Shown one piece after another: positions 1 to 9,172 of a stretch of 64,000 nucleotides of DNA. Position numbers and translations under genes: made by a program. The DNA comes from Petrolisthes cinctipes (taxonomy: Eukaryota; Arthropoda; Malacostraca; Decapoda; Porcellanidae), in contig JAWQEG010000003.1 in assembly GCA_033782935.1 (NCBI GenBank), forward strand, positions 4,290,501 to 4,354,500, written 5' to 3'. The first letter of the stretch is position 1; each line of letters begins with the position of its first letter. The notes beneath the pieces were generated by a model. It did no database searches, was not told where the DNA came from, and saw only the letters and a list, made by a program, of their open reading frames with translations.

Positions 1-1650
1 TATTTTGGGGTCCCAGAAACGATCTGTACATGCCTACTCAATGCTAGAATGTTTTTAAAATATAGGCTCAAAACATTCTCAAAATCGATATTTTAGGTGC
101 CCAAAAGTCGATATGTGCATGCATCTTCTGTACTCGTTTATATCTCAAATTCAAGCTCAAAACACCCGAAAATTCGATATTTTAGGGTCCCAGAAGCGAT
201 CTGTACATGCCTACTCAGTGCTAGAATATTATCAAAATATAGGCTCAAAACATGCTAAAAATAGATATTTTAGGTGCGTAAAGGCGATATCTCAAATTCA
301 GGCCCAAAACACCCAAAAATTCGATATTTTGGGGTCACAGTAGCGATCTGTAAATGCTTACTCCGTGTTAGAGTATTTTCAAAATACAGGCCCAAAACAT
401 GCTCAAAATCGATGTTTTAGGTGCCCAAAAGTCGATATGTGCATGCATCTTCAGTACCCGTTTATATTTCAAATTCAGGCTCAAAACACCCGAAAATTCG
501 ATATTTTAGGGTCCCAGAAGCGATCTGTATATGCCTACCTAGTGCTAAAATATTTTCAAAATATAGGATTAAAACATGCTAAAAATCGATATTTTAGGTG
601 CGTAATGGCGATATCTCAAATTAAGGCCCAAAACACCCGAAAATTCGATATTTAGGGGTCCCAGAAGCAATCTGTACATGCCTACTCAGTGCTAGAATAT
701 TTTCAAAATATAGACTAAAAACATGCTAAAAATCGATATTTTAGGTGCCAAAAAGACGATATCTCAAATTCAGTCCCAAAACACCCGAAAATTCGATATT
801 TATGGGTCCCAGAAGGGATCTGTACATGCCTACTCCGTGTTAGAGTATTTTCAAAATACAGCCCACAAACATACTGAAAATCGATCTTTTAGGTGCCCAA
901 AAGTCGATATGTGCATGCATCTTCAGTACCCGTTTATATCTCAAATTCTGGCCCTAAACACCCGAAAATTCGATATTTTGGGGTCCCAGAAGCGATCTGT
1001 ACATGCCTACTCCGTGTTAGAGTATTTTCAAAATACAGGCCCAAAACATGCTGAAAATCGATATTTTAGATGCCCAAAGTCAATATGTGCATGTATCTTC
1101 TGTACCCGTTTATACATCAAATTCAGGCTCATAACACCCGAAAATTCAATATTTTCGGGTCCCAGAAGCAATCTGTACATGCCTACTCAGTGCTAGAATA
1201 TTTTCAAAATATAGGCTAAAAACATGTTAAAAATCGATATTTTAGGTGCAAAAAAGTCGATATCTCAAATTCAGTCCCAAAACACCCGAAAATTCGATAT
1301 TTAGGGGTCCCAGAAGGGATCTGTACATGCCTACTCCGTGTTAGAGTATTTTCAAAATACAGCCCAAAAACATACTGAAAATCGATCTTTTAGGTGCCCA
1401 AAAGTCGATATGTGCATGCATCTTCTGTACCCGTTTATATCTCAAATTCTGGCCTTAAACACCCGAAAATTCGATATTTTGGGGTCCCAGAAGCGATCTG
1501 TACATGCCTACTCCGTGTTAGAGTATTTTCATAATTCAGGCCCAAAACATGCTGAAAATCGATATTTTTGGTGGCCAAAGTCAATATGTGTATGCATCTT
1601 CTATACTCGTTTATATCTCAAATTCAGGCTCAAAACACCCGAAAATTCGA
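1..1650 (+). repeat. 1650-bp higher-order repeat, copy 1
   Basis: The sequence from base 1 restarts at 1651 with the same diagnostic bases (CCCAGAAACGATC, ATGTTTTTAAAATATAGG, AAAACATTCTC). Landmark spacings give ten monomers in the order L S L S S L L S L L, that is 6 long and 4 short (6 x 177 + 4 x 147 = 1650). The copy starts at the window edge, so its true left limit is unknown. Confidence 0.9.
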
Positions 1651-3097
1651 TATTTTGGGGTCCCAGAAACGATCTGTACATGCCTACTCAATGCTAGAAT
1701 GTTTTTAAAATATAGGCTCAAAACATTCTCAAAATCGATATTTTAGGTGCCCAAAAGTCGATATGTGCATGCATCTTCTGTACTCGTTTATATCTCAAAT
1801 TCAAGCTCAAAACACCCGAAAATTCGATATTTTAGGGTCCCATAAGCGATCTGTACATGCCTACTCAGTGCTAGAATATTATCAAAATATAGGCTCAAAA
1901 CATGCTAAAAATCGATATTTTAGGTGCGTAAAGGCGATATCTCAAATTCAGGCCCAAAACACCCAAAAATTCGATATTTTGGGGTCACAGTAGCGATCTG
2001 TAAATGCTTACTCCGTGTTAGAGTATTTTCAAAATACAGGCCCAAAACATGCTCAAAATCGATGTTTTAGGTGCCCAAAAGTCGATATGTGCATGCATCT
2101 TCAGTACCCGTTTATATTTCAAATTCAGGCTCAAAACACCCGAAAATTCGATATTTTAGGGTCCCAGAAGCGATCTGTATATGCCTACCTAGTGCTAAAA
2201 TATTTTCAAAATATAGGATTAAAACATGCTAAAAATCGATATTTTAGGTGCGTAATGGCGATATCTCAAATTAAGGCCCAAAACACCCGAAAATTCGATA
2301 TTTAGGGGTCCCAGAAGCAATCTGTACATGCCTACTCAGTGCTAGAATATTTTCAAAATATAGACTAAAAACATGCTAAAAATCGATATTTTAGGTGCCA
2401 AAAAGTCGATATCTCAAATTCAGTCCCAAAACACCCGAAAATTCGATATTTATGGGTCCCAGAAGGGATCTGTACATGCCTACTCCGTGTTAGAGTATTT
2501 TCAAAATACAGGCCCAAAACATGCTGAAAATCGATATTTTAGATGCCCAAAGTCAATATGTGCATGTATCTTCTGTCCCCGTTTATGTCTCAAATTCAGG
2601 CTCAAAACACCCGAAAATTCAATATTTTGGGGTCCCAGAAGCAATCTGTACATGCCTACTCAGTGCTAGAATATTTTCAAAATTTAGGCTAAAAAAATGC
2701 TAAAAATCGATATTTTAGGTGCCAAAAAGACGATATCTCAAATTCAGTCCCAAAACACCCGAAAATTATATATTTATGGGTCCCAGAAGGGATCTGTACA
2801 TGCCTACTCCGTGTTAGAGTATTTTCAAAATTCAGGCCAAAAACATACTGAAAATCGATCTTTTAGGTGCCCAAAAGTCGATATGTGCATGCATCTTCTG
2901 TACCCGTTTATATCTCAAATTCTGGCCCTAAACACCCGAAAATTCGATATTTTGGGGTCCCAGAAGCGATCTGTACATGCCTACTCCGTGTTAGAGTATT
3001 TTCAAAATTCAGGCCCAAAACATGCTGAAAATCGATATTTTTGGTGCCCAAAGTCAATATGTGTATGCATCTTCTGTACTCATTTATATCTCAAATT
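1651..3097 (+). repeat. 1650-bp higher-order repeat, copy 2, shortened by monomer deletions
   Basis: Positions 1651 to about 2500 match copy 1 at an offset of exactly 1650. From about 2511 the offset drops to 1473 (1650 minus 177), so one long monomer, the L4 starting near 846 in copy 1, is missing. At about 3097 the offset to copy 2 itself becomes 1296 (1473 minus 177), so a second 177-bp step was lost there. A third, partial copy runs from about 3097 to roughly 3350. Confidence 0.85.
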
Positions 3098-3332
3098 CAA
3101 GCTCAAAACACCCGAAAATTCGATATTTTAGGGTCCCAGAAGCGATCTGTACATGCCTACTCAGTGCTAGAATATTATCAAAATATAGGCTCAAAACGTG
3201 CTAAAAATCGATATTTTAGGTGCGTAAAGACGATATCTCAAATTCAGGCCCAAAACACCCAAAAATTCGATATTTAGGGGTCCCAGATGCGATCTGTAAA
3301 TGCCTACTCCGTGTTAGAGTATTTTCAAAATA

Positions 3333-3509
3333 CAGGCCCAAAACATGCTCAAAATCGATGTTTTAGGTGCCCAAAAGTCGATATGTGCATGCATCTTCAG
3401 TACCCGTTTATATCTCAAATTCAGGCTCAAAACACCCGAAAATTCGATATTTTGGGGTCCCAGAAGCGATCTGTACATGCCTACTCTGTGTTAGAGTATT
3501 TTCAAAATA
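3333..3509 (+). repeat. Reference long monomer, class L1 (177 bp = half A 89 + half B 88)
   Basis: Half A spans 3333-3421 and half B spans 3422-3509. Both begin CAGGC(C/T)CAAAACA, then carry an AT box (AAAATCGATGTTTT in A here, AAAATTCGATATTTT in B), then a G/C patch (AGGTGCCCAAAAG in A, GGGGTCCCAGAAG in B), then CGAT.TGT.CATGC. With one single-base gap about 60 of 88 positions match, so the monomer is an old head-to-tail dimer. L1 is recognised by CATGCTCAAAATCG followed by CCCAAAAGTCGATATGTGC in half A. This half keeps the 29-30 bp segment that short monomers lack. Confidence 0.93.
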
Positions 3510-3510
3510 C
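3496..3510. repeat. Monomer dyad, 7-bp arms around one base
   Basis: GTATTTTCAAAATAC is a perfect inverted repeat (arms GTATTTT/AAAATAC, centre C) at the B-to-A border of the monomer. The other common version, for example at 3671-3685, is ATATTTTCAAAATAT, where both outer bases have changed and pairing is kept. One of the two versions, or a damaged derivative, occurs once per monomer. Such a dyad could mark a protein-binding site or a point of bending or cruciform formation. No function can be proved here. Confidence 0.8.
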
Positions 3511-3685
3511 AGGCCCAAAACATGCTGAAAATCGATATTTTAGATGCCCAAAGTCAATATGTGCATGTATCTTCTGTACCCGTTTATATCTCAAATTCAG
3601 GCTCAAAACACCCGAAAATTCAATATTTTCGGGTCCCAGAAGCAATCTGTACATGCCTACTCAGTGCTAGAATATTTTCAAAATA
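3510..3685 (+). repeat. Long monomer, class L2 (176 bp, CpA-rich variant)
   Basis: This class is recognised by CATGCTGAAAATCG, then GATGCCCAAAGTCAATATG and GCATGTATC in half A. Half A is one base shorter (88 bp). Compared with L1 it has CpA instead of CpG at three sites: GTCAATATG for GTCGATATG, ATTCAATATT for ATTCGATATT, and AGCAATCTG for AGCGATCTG. Half B ends in the ATATTTTCAAAATAT version of the dyad. In the stretches I followed, L2 is normally followed by a 148-bp S2 monomer, making a 324-bp pair. Confidence 0.9.
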
Positions 3686-3833
3686 TAGGCTAAAAACATG
3701 CTAAAAATCGATAATTTAGGTGCCAAAAAGTCAATATCTCAAATTCAGTCCCAAAACACCCGAAAATTCTATATTTAGGGGTCCCAGAAGCGATCTGTAC
3801 ATGCCTACTCCGTGTTAGAGTATTTTCAAAATA
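3686..3833 (+). repeat. Short monomer, class S2 (148 bp)
   Basis: Half A is reduced to about 60 bp and reads TAGGCTAAAAACATGCTAAAAATCG, then GTGCCAAAAAGTC.ATATCTC. The segment from GTGCATGC to TTTATAT of long monomers is missing between CGATAT and CTCAAATTC. Half B (88 bp) is complete, with the GATATTTAGGGGTCCCAG form of the G/C patch. The partner in front is an L2 monomer; together 3510-3833 measure 324 bp. Confidence 0.9.
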
Positions 3834-4010
3834 CAGGCCAAAAACATACTGAAAATCGATCTTTTAGGTTCCCAAAAGTCGATATGTGCATGCATCTTCT
3901 GTACCCGTTTATATTTCAAATTCTGGCCCTAAACACTCGAAAATTCGATATTTTGGGGTCCCAGAAGCGATCTGTACATGCCTAATCCGTGTTAGAGTAT
4001 TTTCAAAATT
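3834..4010 (+). repeat. Long monomer, class L4 (177 bp)
   Basis: This class is recognised by CAGGCCAAAAACATACTG, ATCGATCTTTTAGG and, at the start of half B, TCTGGCCCTAAACAC in place of TCAGGCTCAAAACAC. It is preceded by the GTATTTTCAAAATAC form of the dyad. It recurs through the array and often carries local marks, such as GTGCATTCATC in the 1150-bp HOR and GCGGTCCAG in the 15.7-kb lineage. Confidence 0.88.
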
Positions 4011-4186
4011 CAGGCCCAAAACATGCTGAAAATCGATATTTTTGGTGCCGAAAGTCAATATGTGTATGCATCTTCTATACTCGTTTATATCTCAAATTCA
4101 AGCTCAAAACACCCGAAAATTCGATATTTTGGGGTCCCAGAAGCGATCTGTACATGCTTACTCAGTGCTAGAATGTTTTCAAAATA
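4011..4186 (+). repeat. Long monomer, class L3 (176 bp)
   Basis: This class is recognised by AAAATTCAGGCCCAAAAC at its start, GATATTTTTGGTGCC, AAGTCAATATGTGTATGC and CTTCTATACTCG. It is usually followed by an L1-like or S1 monomer after the ATGTTTTCAAAATAT version of the dyad, in which one arm base is changed. It shares the GTCAATATG CpA site with L2 but not the other two. Confidence 0.88.
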
Positions 4187-4333
4187 TAGGCTCAAAACAT
4201 GCTAAAAATCGATATTTTAGGTGCGTAAAGGCGATATCTCAAATTAAGGCCCAAAACACCCGAAAATTCGATATTTAAGGGTCCCAGAAGCAATCTGTAC
4301 ATGCCTACTCAGTGCTAGAATATTTTCAAAATA
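4187..4333 (+). repeat. Short monomer, class S1 (147 bp)
   Basis: Half A is 59 bp and reads TAGGCTCAAAACATGC, TAAAAATCGATATTTTAGG, then GTGCGTAAAGGCGATATC. The 29-bp interior segment is absent at exactly the same point as in S2. Half B is 88 bp. A second clear example is 240-386 (half A 240-298, half B 299-386). Confidence 0.9.
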
Positions 4334-5254
4334 TAGGCTAAAAACATGCTAAATATCGATATTTTAGGTGCCAAAAAGTCGATATCTCAAATTAAGGCCC
4401 AAAACACCCGAAAATTCGATATTTAGGGGTCCCAGAAGCGATCTGTACATGCCTACTCCTTGTTAGAGTATTTACAAAATACAGGCCCAAAACATGCTGA
4501 AAATCGATATTTTAGATGCCCAAAGTCAATATGTGCATGTATCTTCTGTACCCGTTTATATCTCAAATTCAGGCTCAAAACACCCGAAAATTCAATATTT
4601 TCGGGTCCCAGAAGCAATCTGTCCATGCCTACTCAGTGCTAGAATATTTTCAAAATATAGGCTAAAAACATGCTAAAAATAGATATTTTAGGTGCCAAAA
4701 AGTCGATATCTCAAATTAAGGCAAAAAACACGCGAAAATTCGATATTTAGGGGTCATAGAAGCGATCTGTACATGCCTACTCAGTGCTAGAATATTTTCA
4801 AAATATAGGCTCAAAACATGCTCAAAATCGATATTTTAGGTGCCCAAAAGTCGATATGTGCATGCATCTTCTGTACTCGTTTATATCTCAAATTCAGGCT
4901 CAAAACACCCGAAAATCCGATATTTTGGGGTCCCAGAAGCGATCTGTACATGCCTACAAGGTGCTAGAATATTTTCAAAATATAGGCTAAAAACATGCTA
5001 AAAATCGATATTTTAGGTGCGTAAAGGCGATATCTCAAATTAAGGCCCAAAACACCCGAAAATTCGATTTTAGGGGTCCCAGAAGCAATCTATACATGCC
5101 TACTCAGTGCTAGAATATTTTCAAAATATAGGCTAAAAACATGCTAAAAATCGATATTTTAGGTGCCAAAAAGTCGATATCTCAAATTCAGTCGCAAAAC
5201 ACCCGAAAATTCGATATTTATGGGTCCCAGAAGGGATCTGTACATGCCTACTCC

Positions 5255-6404
5255 GTGTTAGAGTATTTTCAAAATACAGCCCAAAAACATACTGAAAATC
5301 GATCTTTTAGGTGCCCAAAAGTCGATATGTGCATTCATCTTCTGTACCCGTTTATATCTCAAATTCTGGCCCTAAACACCTGAAAATTCGATATTTTGGG
5401 GTCCCAGAAGCGATCTGTACATGCCTACTCCGTGTTAGAGTATTTTCAAAATACAGGCCCAAAACATGCTGAAAATCGATATTTTAGATGCGTAAAGGCG
5501 ATATCTCAAATTCAGGCCCAAAACACCCGAAAATTCGATATTTTGGGGTTCCATAAGCGATCTGTACATGCCTACTCCGTGTTAGAGTATTTTCAAAATA
5601 CAGGCTCAAAACATGCTCAAAATCGATATTTTAGGTGCCCAAAAGTCGATATGTGCATGCATCTTCAGTACTCGTTTTTATCTCAAATTCAAGCTCAAAA
5701 CACCTGAAAATTCGATATTTTAGGGTCCCAGAAGCGATCTGTACATGCCTACTCAGTGCTAGAATATTATCAAAATATAGGCTCAAAACATGCTAAAAAT
5801 CGATATTTTAGGTGTGTAAAGGCGATATCACAAATTCAGTCCCAAAACACCCAAAAATTCGATATTTTGGGGTCCCAGAAGCGATCTGTACCTACCTACT
5901 CCGTGTTAGAGTATTTTCAAAATACAGGCCCAAAACATGCTCAAAATCGATGTTTTAGGTGCCCAAAAGTCGATATGTGCATGCATCTTCATTACCCGTT
6001 TATATCTCAAATTCAGGCTCAAAACACCCGAAAATTCGATATTTTGGTGTCCCAGAAGCGATCTGTACATGCCTACTCCGTGTTAGAGTATTTTCAAAAT
6101 ACAGGCCCAAAACATGCTGAAAATCGATATTTTAGATGCCCAAAGTCATTAGGTGCATGTATCTTCTGTACCCGTTTATATCTCGAATTCAGGCTCAAAA
6201 CACCCGAAAATTCAATATTTTGGGGTCCCAAAAGCAATCTGTACATGCCTACTCAGTGCTAGAATATTTTCAAAATATAGGCTAAAAACATGCTAAAAAT
6301 CGATAATTTAGGTGCCAAAAAAGTCGATATCTCAAATTCAGTCACAAAACACCCGAAAATTCGATATTTAGGGGTCTCAGAAGCGATCTGTACATGCCTA
6401 CTCC
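5255..6404 (+). repeat. 1150-bp seven-monomer HOR, single copy
   Basis: This is the single-copy form of the HOR that is triplicated at 9173-12622; its start lies 3918 bases before the first of those. The order is L S L S L L S. It includes an unusual short monomer near 5430-5500, where the GTATTTTCAAAATAC dyad and the L2-like CATGCTGAAAATCG and AGATGCG lead into a CGTAAAGGCG short half A. Confidence 0.85.
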
Positions 6405-9172
6405 GTGTTAGAGTATTTTCAAAATACAGGCCAAAAACATACTGAAAATCGATCTTTTAGGTGCCCAAAAGTCGATATGTGTATGAATATTCTGAACCCG
6501 TTTATATTTCAAATTCTGGCCCTAAACACCCAAAAATTCGATATTTTGGGGTCCCAGAAGCGATCTGTACATGCCTAATCCGTGTTAGAGTATTTTCAAA
6601 ATTCAGGCCCAAACCAAGCTGAAAATCGATATTTTTGGTGCTGAAAGTCAATATGTGTATGCATCTTCTATACTCGTTTATATCTCAAATTCAGGCCCAA
6701 AACACCCGAAAATTCGATATTTTGGGGTCCCAAAAGCGATCTGTACATGCCTACTCAGTGCTAGAATGTTTTCAAAATATAGGCTCAAAACATGCTCAAA
6801 ATCGATATTTTAGGTGCCCAAAAGTCGATATGTGCATGCATCTTCTGTAATCGTTTATATCTCAAATACAGGCTCAAAACACCCGAAAATTCGATATTTT
6901 GGGGTCCCAGAAGCGATCTTTACATGCCTACTCAGTGCTAGAATATTTTCAAAATATAGGCTCAAAACATGCTAAAAATCGATATTTTAGGTGCGTAAAG
7001 GCGATATCTCAAATTAAGGCCCAAAACACCCGAAAATTCGATATTTAGGGGTCCCAGAAGCAATCTGTACATGCCTACTCAGTGCTAGAATATTTTCAAA
7101 ATATAGGCTAAAAACATGCTAAAAATCGATATTTTAGGTGCCAAAAAGTCGATATCTCAAATTAAGGCCCAAAACACCCGAAAATTCGATATTTAGGGGT
7201 CCCAAAAGCGATCTGTACATGCCTACTCCGTGTTAGAGTATTTACAAAATACATGCCCAAAACATGCTGAAAATCGATATTTTTGATGCCCAAAGGCAAT
7301 ATGTGCAAGTATCTTCTGTACCCGTTTATATCTCAAATTCAGGGTCAAAACACCCGAAAATTCAATATTTTGGGGTCCCAGAAGCAATCTGTACATGCCT
7401 ACTCAGTGCTAGAATATTTTCAAAATATAGGCTAAAAACATGCTAAAAATCAATAATTTAGGTGCCAAAAAGTCGATATCTCAAATTCAGTCCCAAAACA
7501 CCCGAAAATTCTATATTTAGGGGTCCCAGAAGCGATCTGTACATGCCTACTCCGTGTTAGAGTATTTTCAAAATACAGGCCAAAAACATACTGAAAATCG
7601 ATCTTTTAGGTTCCCAAAAGTCGATATGTGCATGCATCTTCTGTACCCGTTTATATTTCAAATTCTGGCCCTAAACACTCGAAAATTCGATATTTTGGGG
7701 TCCCAGAAGCGATCTGTACATGCCTAATCCGTGTTAGAGTATTTTCAAAATTCAGGCCCAAAACATGCTGAAAATCGATATTTTTGGTGCCGAAAGTCAA
7801 TATGTGTATGCATCTTCTATACTCGTTTATATCTCAAATTCAGGCTCAAAACACCCGAAAATTCGATATTTTGGGGTCCCAGAAGCGATCTGTATATGCT
7901 TACTCAGTGCTAGAATGTTTTCAAAATATAGGCTCAAAACATGCTCAAAATCGATATTTTAGGTGCCCAAAAGTCGATATGTGCATGCATCTTCTGTACT
8001 CGTTTATATCTCAAATACAGGCTCAAAACACCCGAAAATTCAATATTTTGGGGTCCCAGAAGCGATCTGTACATGACTACTCAGTGCTAGAATATTTTCA
8101 AAATATAGGCTCAAAACATGCTAAAAATCGATATTTTAGGTGCGTAAAGGCGATATCTCAAATTAAGGCCCAAAACACCCGAAAATTCGATATTTAAGGG
8201 TCCCAGAAGCAATCTGTACATGCCTACTCAGTGCTAGAATATTTTCAAAATCTAGGCTAAAAACATGCTAAATATCGATATTTTAGGTGCCAAAAAGTCG
8301 ATATCTCAAATTAAGGCCCAAAACACCCGAAAATTCGATATTTAGGGGTCCCAGAAGCGATCTGTACATGCCTACTCCTTGTTAGAGTATTTACAAAATA
8401 CAGGCCCAAAACATGCTGAAATTCGATATTTTAGATGCCCAAAGTCAATATGTACATGTATCTTCTGTACCCGTTTATATCTCAAATTCAGGCTCAAAAC
8501 ACCCGAAAATTCAATATTTAGGGGTCCCAGAAGCAATCTGTCCATGCCTACTCAGTGCTAGAATATTTTCAAAATATAGGCTAAAAACATGCTAAAAATA
8601 GATATTTTAGGTGCCAAAAAGTCGATATCTCAAATTAAGGCAAAAAACACCCGAAAATTCGATATATAGGGGTCATAGAAGCGATCTGTACATGCCTACT
8701 CAGTGCTAGAATATTTTCAAAATATAGGCTCAAAACATGCTCAAAATCGATATTTTAGGTGCCCAAAAGTCGATATGTGCATGCATCTTCTGTACTCGTT
8801 TATATCTCAAATTTAGGCTCAAAACACCCGAAAATTCGATATTTTGGGGTCCCAGAAGCGATCTGTACATGCCTACAAGGTGCTAGAATATTTTCAAAAT
8901 ATAGGCTCAAAACATGCTAAAAATCGATATTTTAGGTGCGTAAAGGCGATATCTCAAATTAAGGCCCAAAACACCCGAAAATTCGATTTTAGGGGTCCCA
9001 GAAGCAATCTGTACATGCCTACTCAGTGCTAGAATATTTTCAAAATAAAGTTAAAAACATGCTAAAAATCGATATTATAGGTGCCAAAAAGTCGATATCT
9101 CAAATTCAGTCGCAAAACACCCGAAAATTCGATATTTATGGGTCCCAGAAGGGATCTGTACATGCCTACTCC

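Larger units (their letters stand above)
3097..3698 (+). repeat. Third partial copy of the 1650-bp HOR and transition
   Basis: About 3097-3350 matches the stretch starting near 1801 (TCAAGCTCAAAACACCC, then AATATTATCAAAATATAGG and a CGTAAAG short monomer). After this come an L1 and the L2 of the reference run, ending at the start of the 3.74-kb unit. No other content is seen. Confidence 0.7.
3699..7440 (+). repeat. 3.74-kb higher-order unit, copy 1
   Basis: This unit repeats from 7441. Private bases such as AAAATTCTATATTTAGG (around 3764), CCTAATCCGTG and GGTGCCGAAAGTCAATATG recur 3742 bases later. It contains a single copy of the 1150-bp HOR at 5255-6404. The second half (about 6300-7440) matches 12.5-13.66 kb at an offset of 6218. 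Confidence 0.85.

Noticed and set aside
3333..3421. A further ~30-bp sub-repeat inside half A, suggested by the 59/89-bp lengths
   Set aside because: Only the short motif TCGATAT recurs, 23 bases apart; the rest does not align at 29-30 bp spacing.
3422..3509. CENP-B box (nTTCGnnnnAnnCGGGn)
   Set aside because: The closest string is TTCGATATTTTGGGG or TTCAATATTTTCGGG. Each misses the essential A and at least one further core base, and the reverse strand is no better.
3740..3790. Telomere-like TTTAGGG within GATATTTAGGGGTCCC
   Set aside because: It occurs singly once per monomer, never in tandem, and arises from the GATATTT/GGGGTCCC border.
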